Positions 7,065 to 14,731 of a stretch of DNA of 21,965 nt are shown piece by piece. The translations under genes were made by a program, and so were the position numbers. Source of the DNA: SVTX01 sp964567085. GTDB taxonomy: Bacteria > Bacillota > Clostridia > Oscillospirales > CAG-272. The notes beneath the pieces were generated by a model. The model was not told where the DNA came from. It searched no databases and worked only from the letters and a program-made list of their open reading frames with translations. How positions within the stretch are numbered: position 1 is the first letter of the stretch; each line of letters starts with the position of its first letter. The stretch spans positions 1-21,965 of the forward strand of contig CAZMKU010000017.1 in NCBI GenBank assembly GCA_964567085.1, in the 5' to 3' direction.

Positions 7065-7489
7065 TGAAAAAGCTTATACTCATGGGCAGAGTCGCGGCGG
7101 GCAAGACCACCCTGACTCAAGCTCTCAAGGGCGAGCAGCTTCATTACTGCAAGACCCAATATATCGACTATATGGACACCATAATCGACACCCCCGGCGA
7201 GTATATGCAGGTTCACGGACTCGGCGCCGCTCTTGCTATTTACTCCTACGAGGCTGACATTGTGGGCGTCGTTATTTCCGCAAACGAGCCTTACTGTGTG
7301 TTCCCGCCAAACGTCGCCTGCATGGTCAACCGCGAGGTCATCGGCATTATCACGGGAATAGACAAGCCCGACGCCAATATCCCCTTGGCTGAACAATGGA
7401 TGAAAAATATAGGCTGCAAGACCGTTTTTCATATCAGCTCACACACGGGCGAGGGGCTGAACGACATTATTGATTATCTAAACAAATAA
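7064..7489 (+). CDS. eutP: EutP/PduV-family small GTPase of the BMC locus
   Basis: A 141-residue P-loop protein. The Walker A is GRVAAGKTT (residues 8-16), then DTPGEYM (42-48) as the G3-like element and TGIDKPDA (97-104) as the G4-like element. These match EutP/PduV rather than ordinary translational GTPases. PduV has been linked to the outer face and the movement of Pdu compartments, but its biochemical role is not settled; some EutP proteins have been reported to act as acetate kinases. The gene overlaps the EutS-like gene by one base and lies 14 bases before the ParA-like gene. It is therefore grouped with a second candidate spatial-organisation factor. The length is normal for the family. 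Confidence 0.88.
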   Translation: MKKLILMGRVAAGKTTLTQALKGEQLHYCKTQYIDYMDTIIDTPGEYMQVHGLGAALAIYSYEADIVGVVISANEPYCVFPPNVACMVNREVIGIITGIDKPDANIPLAEQWMKNIGCKTVFHISSHTGEGLNDIIDYLNK

Positions 7490-7503
7490 ATTCGGAGGCA
7501 AAT

Positions 7504-8295
7504 ATGTCAAAAACCAAAGTAATCTGCTTCGCCAACAACAAGGGCGGAAGCGGAAAATCCACTACCTGCGCAAATATCGGCTATTCGATGAGCACGCTCG
7601 GAAAGAAGGTTCTTCTTATCGACGGCGATATGCAGATGAACTTAACGCTTTCCTTCTTTGACGACGAAAAATCCCTCGACTTTGCAAAGAACGGCAACAA
7701 TATCTACACCGCCGTGCTTGAAGGCAAGGACCTTACTGATTTTATCGCGCATACGGATTACGAAGGACTTGACATAATCCCCTCGTCAACTCTTATGAGC
7801 AGCATCGAGCTTCAGCTCTTTACCAAAATGCAGAGAGAGCTTATTTTGAAAAGATGCCTTGCGAGGATCCGCGAATCGGGAGCTTACGACTACATACTCA
7901 TCGACTCCCCCCCGACTCTCGGCTCTTGGGTTACTAACATTATGTGCGCGTCCGACTTCATCGTAATTCCCGTTGAAGCGTCTCCTTGGGGACTTTTCGG
8001 ACTTGCAAATATGTTTGAATTCTACGAGAACGTAAAGCTCATCTCCCCGAGCCTCGAGCTTATGGGAATCGCGGTTACAAAGGCGAGTGAGCGCAAAAAT
8101 TACTTCAAGCAAACAATTGAAACTCTTTCCTCGCTCGACAACGTTCGCCTCTTTAACACAATTATCAGAATCGACAGCACCGTCGAATGGTCACAGGACA
8201 ACAGCAAGCCCGTTATGGCTTACAAGAAAACAAGCCGCGCAGCCGGTGAATATATGGAAATGGCACAGGAGGTTATGAAATATGCCGATAGGTAA
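7504..8295 (+). CDS. ParA/McdA-like deviant Walker A ATPase in the BMC operon
   Basis: A 263-residue ParA/MinD-family ATPase. The deviant Walker A is NKGGSGKSTT with signature Lys13 and P-loop Lys18. DGDMQMNLT (40-48) stands where ParA proteins have DxDPQxNxT, so the usual Pro is Met. The Walker B is YILIDSPPTLG (130-140). Such ATPases dimerise with ATP, coat the nucleoid and position cargo when stimulated by a basic partner. No parB or parS-like repeat is in the window, and the gene is embedded in the compartment operon (SD GGAGG before ATG 7504). The cargo is therefore probably the BMC, as for McdA with carboxysomes (inference). It overlaps the next small gene by 14 bases, which points to that protein as its partner. 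A role in regulation or plasmid partition is less likely here. Confidence 0.88.
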   Translation: MSKTKVICFANNKGGSGKSTTCANIGYSMSTLGKKVLLIDGDMQMNLTLSFFDDEKSLDFAKNGNNIYTAVLEGKDLTDFIAHTDYEGLDIIPSSTLMSSIELQLFTKMQRELILKRCLARIRESGAYDYILIDSPPTLGSWVTNIMCASDFIVIPVEASPWGLFGLANMFEFYENVKLISPSLELMGIAVTKASERKNYFKQTIETLSSLDNVRLFNTIIRIDSTVEWSQDNSKPVMAYKKTSRAAGEYMEMAQEVMKYADR

Positions 8296-8593
8296 GGACA
8301 GCATCACAAAAAGAGTAGCAAAGGTTGACACGACCGAAGAAAACATCGCCCCCGAGCTTGTGGCAACAACCGCCGCAGCCCCCAAAGCTCCCGCAAAGAA
8401 GCCCTCAACAACCGCCGCGGCAAAGAAGCCTGCAGCGAAGAAGCCCGCAGCTCCCAAGACTGAGCCCGCGGTAAAGGAAGCGGTTATCTCGAACATCGCT
8501 CCCGAAACAGTTGAAGCCGTAATCGGTCACAAGGAAAACACAAATTTTGATAAGGTTAAGATCGGCGACGATCTCCCAATCTACTTAATGTAA
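8282..8593 (+). CDS. Small disordered Lys/Ala/Pro-rich protein, candidate McdB-like partner of the ParA ATPase
   Basis: A 103-residue protein with no family that I recognise. It has three visible parts. A basic N-terminus (GKDSITKRVAKV, residues 4-15) looks like the ATPase-stimulating peptide of ParB-like partners. The middle (about 29-67) is a low-complexity K/A/P tract that must be disordered. The C-terminus, HKENTNFDKVKIGDDLPIYLM, is ordered-looking and ends hydrophobic. The motif NIAPE-x-V occurs twice, at 21-27 and 71-77, on either side of the K/A/P tract. The start ATG 8282 lies inside the ParA gene with GGAGG 9 bases upstream, so the two are translationally coupled. It is the last gene of the BMC operon. 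A positioning adaptor between ParA and the shell is an inference from context; DNA binding by the cationic tract is an alternative. Confidence 0.7.
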   Translation: MPIGKDSITKRVAKVDTTEENIAPELVATTAAAPKAPAKKPSTTAAAKKPAAKKPAAPKTEPAVKEAVISNIAPETVEAVIGHKENTNFDKVKIGDDLPIYLM

Positions 8594-8598
8594 AATAC

Positions 8599-8642
8599 AA
8601 AGCAGGCAGAAAGCTTTTAGCTTTCTGCCTGCTTTATTTTAT
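8599..8642. terminator. Strong intrinsic terminator shared by convergent operons
   Basis: A 17-bp perfect stem: 8599-8615 (AAAGCAGGCAGAAAGCT) with 8619-8635, around a TTT loop, followed on the + strand by TTATTTTATTT. Read on the - strand the stem is followed by TGTATTTTAC, also T-rich. It can therefore end both the BMC operon (+) and the glycosidase-type gene that stops at 8639 (-). Confidence 0.93.
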
Positions 8643-10957
8643 TTGCGTTTTCGTTTTTTGTTTATAAAGAATCCAGTAAGTATCACGGTCGCAATAACGC
8701 TCGTGCTTGTAACACTCGCGCCACAGCTTCGCGTACCCCTCGGAATTTCACTGACACTCTCGTCGCCCGATACAGTCTCGGGATTATTGGTCTCCGTGTT
8801 TCCTTGCGTTGTGTCGTCACTATCCGTAGGTGCCTCGGAATTGCTTTCGGTCTCACCACCGCCATCCCCGGAGGTGTCGGTCTCCTCCTCGGTCATACCG
8901 GGGATATTGGGCTCAAGTGAGCTCACGTCCTCGGCGAGACAGTTCTGATAAACGTAGTTGAGTCTGCCAAGAGGCGCGGCGTCTCCGTACGTATAGAAAT
9001 CCTCCATCTCGTCAACGTATACGCCCGAATCCGCGTCAAACCACTTGAACTCGATGCAAATTCCGTTATAATTCTTTATGCCGAGCATATCAAGCGGAAC
9101 CTCTATCATCATCTCGTTACCCGAAACGGTGTAATTAACGTCACCGATCTCAACGAAGCTATACGTATTATTCTCTCCGTTATATCTCGCTACGGTCGTC
9201 ACAAGGTCCTGCTGCGCGGCGTAGTTTACGATGTAATCATATCCGTACCAGCCCGTGTCGGAATTCTGATCGGTATTAAGATACAGCTGCATCCACGACG
9301 AATTGCCGTCATATTTTTTTATATACTGCGCGGTCTGAACGTAAAAATACACGCTCCCCGTATCGTTCGTAACCCTAGCGGTGACAATATCATTTCTTCC
9401 CGAGGTATCTCTGTAATATGTACTGCCAAATCCCGAATTACTGCGGTCGGCCGTATCGTTTTGCGGGTCAGTATACTCAACCGCGACGCTATCCCATTGG
9501 TCAAAGCTGCCCGTGATATTTATGGGCTTCCTTGCGTCCTGAATGATTATGGGCGCAGTCCCCTTCAGTCTCTGGATATTATAGACGAGCTGCATATAGT
9601 AGTTATCGAAATATCCGCCGCGCATCATTTCAATGTCTCGGCTGAATTCCGCTGACGCCGTGTCAACAAACATCACCTTGTTAGCATCGCCGCGATGAAC
9701 CGCACCGTCCTGTCTCTGCGCTATCCACTCATTCCAGCCCGTAACCAAAACGTATGGGACATCCTGCTTTATGGCGTAATCCCATTGGGCTTGGAAATTG
9801 TAGCCGTAATTTGTAAGACTGTTATCCGCATCGTATTTGGTTCTGTACATCCAATATGACTGACCGTCACGATAGCTTCGACCTCTGTTGTTTTCGGTCG
9901 CAGAAGTAAAGTAATACGCCGAATCGCTGAACGCCACCGATCCGCAATGCTGGGCAACCGATACGCTTATCGCGCTTCTGTTCCCCTCGGCGTCGGTAAA
10001 CACTCTCTGCGGCCACTCGAAATCCATCCAGGGCCACGCGTTCGTATTCATGGTCTTATCGTCGGGCCACTGCGCTTCCTTATACGTAAAGAATTCCTTT
10101 AAGGTCTCGTTAGTCACTTCACTCGAATTGCCGATAACACAAGGCTTGCCGTCAATGTAAAGCCACGTGTCGGAATACAGATTCTTTCTGTAGATCGTTA
10201 TATACAGCTGCTTTATAGTCTGGGCAGAATTTGTATTTGTGTAAAAAACGACCTTGGGCGCGTTATATCCCATCTCGTTATATTCGTGAAGGATCGCCAT
10301 AAGCTTGAGCGCGTTTTCCGTATAAGTATATCCGTTCGTCGCGTCGATATATAAAAAGTCAACTCCCGCATTGGTGAGAAGCTCAACGTGCTTTCTCATC
10401 ACCCACTCGTCAGAGGAATAATAATAGCCGTAAAGCGGCTCTGCCCACCAGTGAAACTGACCTATCTCGCCGTAGATCCGATTCCCCGTCAGGGGATCAA
10501 CGTAGTTCGCGTTCAAGGCGTCAAGCCCATACAGATGCTGTATTTTCGTAAGATCATACACGCCCGGATCTCCGTGCTGGCCCATCCACAAAAAATAGAA
10601 AAGTCCAACGTAATGCTCGCCGTTCTCCCCTATAACTCCCACCGTATCGGAATCATAAAGTGAGCGGCCCAAGTCGTCAGTTCCCAAAAAGCCGCCGCTT
10701 GTGTAAATGGGGTCATTCGGCACTGTATAGGTCTTCTGCTCACCCTGATAAACGTACGAGACGGTCACCGTTCCGTCGGCATTTTCCACGTATTGAAGCG
10801 TTCCGCTATACGTGTCGTCGGGAACAGTTTGCTTTTCCACATATTGCGGCTGCTCCCACACGTCAAGCGGTTCATCGCTTGCAAAGCTCGCTATAAATCC
10901 ACACGCGGCAGACAAGCAAAGAAACACACAGAATAATATTATATGCTTTTTTCTCAT
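8639..10957 (-). CDS. Secreted, membrane-anchored GH71/GH99-like glycosidase-type protein
   Basis: A 772-residue extracellular protein. Residues 1-26 are a signal peptide (MRKKH then a hydrophobic core ending SFA). Residues about 115-460 resemble GH71/GH99-like proteins acting on mannans or alpha-glucans: GLFYFLWMGQHG, QFHWWAEPLYGYYYS, VDFLYIDATNGY (199-210) and VLVTGWNEWIAQ (403-414). About 475-675 looks like a CBM9/DOMON-type beta-sandwich (SFDQWDSV, WMQLYLNTDQNSDTGW-YGYDY). About 688-738 is an acidic Ser/Thr/Glu linker. The end is RSCGASVTSTS, one membrane helix and KKRKRK. No LPxTG is present, so it is not a standard sortase substrate. ATG 10957 has GGAGG about 11 bases upstream. It is the last gene of a co-directional run, 106 bases after metA. 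The substrate is unknown. Confidence 0.75.
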   Translation of the reverse strand: MRKKHIILFCVFLCLSAACGFIASFASDEPLDVWEQPQYVEKQTVPDDTYSGTLQYVENADGTVTVSYVYQGEQKTYTVPNDPIYTSGGFLGTDDLGRSLYDSDTVGVIGENGEHYVGLFYFLWMGQHGDPGVYDLTKIQHLYGLDALNANYVDPLTGNRIYGEIGQFHWWAEPLYGYYYSSDEWVMRKHVELLTNAGVDFLYIDATNGYTYTENALKLMAILHEYNEMGYNAPKVVFYTNTNSAQTIKQLYITIYRKNLYSDTWLYIDGKPCVIGNSSEVTNETLKEFFTYKEAQWPDDKTMNTNAWPWMDFEWPQRVFTDAEGNRSAISVSVAQHCGSVAFSDSAYYFTSATENNRGRSYRDGQSYWMYRTKYDADNSLTNYGYNFQAQWDYAIKQDVPYVLVTGWNEWIAQRQDGAVHRGDANKVMFVDTASAEFSRDIEMMRGGYFDNYYMQLVYNIQRLKGTAPIIIQDARKPINITGSFDQWDSVAVEYTDPQNDTADRSNSGFGSTYYRDTSGRNDIVTARVTNDTGSVYFYVQTAQYIKKYDGNSSWMQLYLNTDQNSDTGWYGYDYIVNYAAQQDLVTTVARYNGENNTYSFVEIGDVNYTVSGNEMMIEVPLDMLGIKNYNGICIEFKWFDADSGVYVDEMEDFYTYGDAAPLGRLNYVYQNCLAEDVSSLEPNIPGMTEEETDTSGDGGGETESNSEAPTDSDDTTQGNTETNNPETVSGDESVSEIPRGTRSCGASVTSTSVIATVILTGFFINKKRKRK

Positions 10958-11063
10958 AAAAATCCATTCCTCCGCGCAAGGCGGCGCAAATTATTTTTGC
11001 ACGACAGCCTCTCGGCAGTATATTTTTTATCTTTTGCCAAGCAATGCCTCGCAAGGCTATACC

Positions 11064-11981
11064 TTAACTGATGTCATCAATATTATAAGGTGTTGTCTGA
11101 TAAACGAAATAATTGAGCCAATTATAATACATAAGATTCGCGCTCGAGCGCCACGTTACCTGCGGCTCACGCGTATCGTCATCATCGGGGAAATAATTTT
11201 TCGGTATATCAATAGGAAGTCCCAGCGCGCGGTCTCTCTCGTATTCCTTCTTCAAGGTATCGGCGTCATACTCGGAATGTCCCGTCACGAATATCTGTCT
11301 GCCGCGCTTCGTCATACACGCGTAAACTCCCGCTTCCTCGGACGAAGCGACGATCTTGAGCCCCTCGATTTTTTCAATATCCTCGCGGCAACAGGTCGTA
11401 TGTCTTGAATGAGGAACCATAAACACGTCGTCAAAGCCGCGGAAAAGCATGGACTTTTTATGGTCAGCCGTATGAGGAAATACGCCGAAGAGCTTCTTTT
11501 CGAGCGGTATCTTTTTTATGCCATAATGATAATAAAGTCCCGCCTGCGCGCCCCAGCAAATATGCAGGGTCGACGTTACGTGAGTCTTACTCCACTCCAT
11601 TATCTCGCAAAGCTCATCCCAATATTCGACATCCTCAAACTCAAGGCTTTCCACAGGCGCGCCCGTAATGATAAGTCCGTCGTATCTCTTATCCCTGACC
11701 TCGGGGAATGTCTTGTAGAACGCGAGCATATGCTCCTCGGAGGTGTGCTTGGATTTATGAGTCGCGGTCTGAAGAAGCTCAAGCTCCACCTGAAGCGGAC
11801 TGTTGCCGATAAGACGCGCAATCTGTGTTTCGGTCACAATTTTGGTGGGCATAAGATTGAGCATCAGAATGTGAAGCGGTCTTATATCCTGCGTAATAGC
11901 GCGGGTCTCGGTCATTACGAATATATTTTCCTCGAGCAACGTGCCCGTCGCGGGAAGAAGATTCGGTATTTTAATAGGCAT
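11064..11981 (-). CDS. metA: Homoserine O-acetyltransferase (MetA family, acetyl-CoA specific by residue)
   Basis: It acylates homoserine in the first committed step to methionine. The 305 residues match MetA (about 305). The catalytic nucleophile is Cys142 in HICWGAQAG, and the base pair is H235/E237 in FVTGHSEYDADTL. Residue 111 (GAPVE) is Glu. In this family Glu111 selects acetyl-CoA, while Gly111 (as in E. coli) selects succinyl-CoA. The enzyme is therefore predicted to make O-acetylhomoserine despite the usual name homoserine O-succinyltransferase. This matches the MetY sulfhydrylase encoded 18 bases upstream in the same direction. AAGGAGG precedes ATG 11981 by 7 bases. No feature suggests decay. 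Confidence 0.95.
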   Translation of the reverse strand: MPIKIPNLLPATGTLLEENIFVMTETRAITQDIRPLHILMLNLMPTKIVTETQIARLIGNSPLQVELELLQTATHKSKHTSEEHMLAFYKTFPEVRDKRYDGLIITGAPVESLEFEDVEYWDELCEIMEWSKTHVTSTLHICWGAQAGLYYHYGIKKIPLEKKLFGVFPHTADHKKSMLFRGFDDVFMVPHSRHTTCCREDIEKIEGLKIVASSEEAGVYACMTKRGRQIFVTGHSEYDADTLKKEYERDRALGLPIDIPKNYFPDDDDTREPQVTWRSSANLMYYNWLNYFVYQTTPYNIDDIS

Positions 11982-11999
11982 TCTTATGCCTCCTTATGA

Positions 12000-13277
12000 T
12001 CAATTATTAAAAGCCTGTTCTATGTCGGCAATAATGTCGTCGGGGTTTTCTATTCCCACGGAAAGTCTTACGCCCTCGGGAAGAACTCCGCTGGCTACAA
12101 GCTGCTCGTCGGTGAGCTGACGATGCGTAGTGCTCGCGGGATGAAGCACGCAGGTTCTCGCGTCCGCTACGTGAACCACGATCTTCGCGAGCTTCAGCGA
12201 ATTCATAAACTTAACGGCTGCCGCGCGACCGCCCTTTACGCCAAAGGAGATCACACCGCACGCGCCGTTCGGCAAATATTTCATTGCAAGCTCGTGCTGA
12301 CTGTCGCCCTCAAGCCCGGGATAGCTTACCCAAGCAACGTTTTCATTATTCTTCAAGAACCGCGCAACCTTGAGCGCGTTCGAGGAATGCTTTTCCATAC
12401 GAAGAGCCAGAGTTTCCGTGCCGAGATTTAAGATAAACGCCGCCATAGGACTCATCGTAAAGCCGAAATCGCGAAGAAGCTGAACTCTCGCCTTCGTGAT
12501 ATACGCTACGGAATTACCGAACTGCTCCGTGTAGGTTACGCCGTGATAGGACGCGTCGGGAGTAGTAAGCTCGGGGTACTTGCCGTCAACCGACCAGTCG
12601 AACTTACCGCCGTCAACGACGATACCGCCAACGACCGTCGCGTGTCCGTCAAGATACTTCGTCGTGGAATGAGTCACGATATCCGCGCCGAATTCAAAGG
12701 GACGGCAAAGCACGGGTGTGGGGAACGTGTTATCAACCACAAGCGGAATATGGTGCTTATGCGCAAGACCTGCAAATCTCTCAATGTCAAGAACCTTAAG
12801 CGCGGGGTTTGCGATCGTCTCGCCAAAGAAAAGTCTTGTGTTTCCGTCAATTTTTTTTGCGATCTCCTCGTCGGTCATATCGCTCGTTACGAATCTTACG
12901 TCAATTCCAAGCTTCTTGAGGCTCACCGCAAAAAGATTTACCGTACCGCCGTAGATCTCGGAGAGCGCGATAATATTCTGCCCTGCCGACGTGATGTTAA
13001 GAATAGCGCAGAGATTTGCCGCCTGACCCGAGGAAACGAGCATAGCGCCCGTACCGCCCTCGAGGTCAGCGATCTTCGCTTCAACCGCCGCCAAGGTGGG
13101 ATTGGAAATTCTCGAATACATATGGCCGTCAACCTTGAGATCGAAAAGGTCGCCGAGATTATCCGCATCCGTATATCTGTACGTTGTGCTCTGATAAATG
13201 GGGAGAACGCGCGGCTCTCCGTTTTTTGGCTCATAGCCCGACTGAATACATTTTGTATCTATTTTGTAGCTTGACAT
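12000..13277 (-). CDS. metY: O-acetylhomoserine sulfhydrylase (MetY), PLP enzyme
   Basis: It converts O-acetylhomoserine and sulfide to homocysteine in the cytoplasm. The 425 residues are typical of the large Cys/Met-metabolism PLP family branch MetY. The PLP Lys is K207 in THSTTKYLDGH, preceded by D182 in LVVDNTFPTPVL. YSRISNPT (54-61) and SSGQAANL (82-89) are further family signatures. The 425-residue length, longer than MetB/MetC (about 390), also favours MetY. AAGGAG lies just before ATG 13277. The gene sits 14 bases after the LRR lipoprotein gene, leaving no room for a SAM riboswitch or T-box of its own, and 18 bases before metA. The pair forms a direct-sulfhydrylation route to methionine. 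Confidence 0.95.
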   Translation of the reverse strand: MSSYKIDTKCIQSGYEPKNGEPRVLPIYQSTTYRYTDADNLGDLFDLKVDGHMYSRISNPTLAAVEAKIADLEGGTGAMLVSSGQAANLCAILNITSAGQNIIALSEIYGGTVNLFAVSLKKLGIDVRFVTSDMTDEEIAKKIDGNTRLFFGETIANPALKVLDIERFAGLAHKHHIPLVVDNTFPTPVLCRPFEFGADIVTHSTTKYLDGHATVVGGIVVDGGKFDWSVDGKYPELTTPDASYHGVTYTEQFGNSVAYITKARVQLLRDFGFTMSPMAAFILNLGTETLALRMEKHSSNALKVARFLKNNENVAWVSYPGLEGDSQHELAMKYLPNGACGVISFGVKGGRAAAVKFMNSLKLAKIVVHVADARTCVLHPASTTHRQLTDEQLVASGVLPEGVRLSVGIENPDDIIADIEQAFNN

Positions 13278-13291
13278 AATTTTCTCCTTTA

Positions 13292-14731
13292 TTACTTCAA
13301 TATTTCAAGCAGCGCCGAATTGCCCGTCTGTGCAACTCCGCTCTCCTCTATTCCCTTTGCCGTCTCAAGAGCCGAGCAACCGTAAAAGGCGTTTGTATTG
13401 ACCTCCGTTACGCTTACGCACTCAACTGATTTGAGACTCTTGCAGCCCGTAAATACGCCCGCGGGAAGCTCAACGATACCCGTCGGCAGAATTGCCTTTG
13501 CCAAGGAGCTGCAATTCATAAACGCCTGCATTCCTATTGTATTGAGCGCAGAGCTGCTCCCGAATTCAATTTTTTCAAGCGTATAGCAATTCGCAAACGC
13601 GTCAGCGCCGATGCTCTCGACAGAATCCGCAAAAATTACGCTCTGCATCGACTTGCAATTCGAGAAGGCTCTCTCACCCACGGTCTTGACTCCCTCGGCA
13701 AGAGTAACCTCGATAAGATGACGGCACCCCTCGAACGCCATATCGGGCACGCTTTCGCCGCGCACCGTTATATAGGAAAGCGCCGCGGGGACGAAGCTCT
13801 CGTTCCACGCGCGTTCCTCCGCGCCGAAAATGTAGCCTATATACTGATTCTGAGCTTTCGAGCCGCCAACGAATGACACCGAAATATATTTTAGGGAATC
13901 GCACTGCATAAACGCGCCGAGCGAAATTTCCTCCACACTGTCGGGAATTTCAAGCGAGATAAGCGATTCACACGACAAAAACGCGTATTCCTCGATGCTC
14001 CTTGTACCGCCAAAATCAACGTAAACGAGCGAGCGGCACTCGTTAAATGCAAACTGCCCTATCTTCTGCAAGCTCTGCGGCAGAATGATCGCCTCAAGGC
14101 TCTTGAAGTAGGAAAGCGAATTCGACGCCACCTCGGTCTCTCCCTCGCCCACGATGAGCATCTTAAGCGAGCCCGGAATTTTAAGACCGTTACTAACGTA
14201 ATCATCCGCGCCGAAGATAACGCCGCCGTTATCGTCTCCCTCGCCGTCGCCAACGAACGGAACTCGCAGGGTTGAAAGACTCGTACAGCCCTCAAACGCT
14301 CCCTTTTTTATGGTTTTTACACTATCGGGAATATATACCGCGCGAACGGACTGCCCCGAAAAGCCGCTCGCCGCAAGCGATACCACCGCCTTGCCGTCGA
14401 TCGTATCGGGAATGACGACAATGTCGCCCTCACCAATATATTTATCTATCTGAAGTCCGCCGTCGACATCAGAGTATTCGAAGTCCGACGCGGGATTTTC
14501 GCTATTTGATTTGAACGCCAAGGGCGCATTTTCCTTGTGCGTCTGATATTTTTTAAGCAGGTCGGCATCCACGTCAACGTCCGGCGTCGGCGTAAATTCC
14601 GTCTCGGATTCGCGCTCGATAAGCTCATCTCCCGGGCCCCTCTCCGCGCATCCCGAAGCGCAAAGGCACAGCGTAAGAGCCAGCGCTATTATTATCTCAT
14701 TCTTCATTTTCTTCTTATCCGTCAATTTCAT
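13292..14731 (-). CDS. BspA-like leucine-rich repeat lipoprotein
   Basis: A 479-residue predicted surface lipoprotein. The signal peptide ends in the lipobox CASGC (lipid Cys28), followed by an acidic linker (30-60). From about 108 to 455 there are repeats of the BspA/LRR_5 type, such as IPDSVKTIKKGAFEGCTSL, LPQSLQKIGQFAFNECRSL and IPDSVEEISLGAFMQCDSL. Two related non-LRR insertions interrupt them (about 157-205 and 286-330), each with FVG..., IFGA and a later SL-x-x-I/L-V. Such proteins bind host or matrix proteins, but no ligand can be inferred. Start: ATG 14731 overlaps the upstream gene by 17 bases. ATG 14707 (Met9) gives a shorter, more usual lipoprotein signal and no overlap. Neither has a clear SD, so the start is uncertain. 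Confidence 0.88.
   Translation of the reverse strand: MKLTDKKKMKNEIIIALALTLCLCASGCAERGPGDELIERESETEFTPTPDVDVDADLLKKYQTHKENAPLAFKSNSENPASDFEYSDVDGGLQIDKYIGEGDIVVIPDTIDGKAVVSLAASGFSGQSVRAVYIPDSVKTIKKGAFEGCTSLSTLRVPFVGDGEGDDNGGVIFGADDYVSNGLKIPGSLKMLIVGEGETEVASNSLSYFKSLEAIILPQSLQKIGQFAFNECRSLVYVDFGGTRSIEEYAFLSCESLISLEIPDSVEEISLGAFMQCDSLKYISVSFVGGSKAQNQYIGYIFGAEERAWNESFVPAALSYITVRGESVPDMAFEGCRHLIEVTLAEGVKTVGERAFSNCKSMQSVIFADSVESIGADAFANCYTLEKIEFGSSSALNTIGMQAFMNCSSLAKAILPTGIVELPAGVFTGCKSLKSVECVSVTEVNTNAFYGCSALETAKGIEESGVAQTGNSALLEILK

Noticed and set aside
7504..8295. ParA gene as part of a plasmid or integrated element
   Set aside because: No parB, replication gene, integrase or repeated parS-like site is present, and flanking genes are operon partners with matching spacing and base composition.
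10812..11999. Plus-strand open frames of about 200 codons across the MetA gene and the spacer before it
   Set aside because: They are antisense to metA, start inside the glycosidase-type gene, show no domain and have no promoter or SD.
13278..13291. A SAM riboswitch or T-box upstream of metY
   Set aside because: Only 14 bases separate metY from the preceding gene, so no leader element can fit there.
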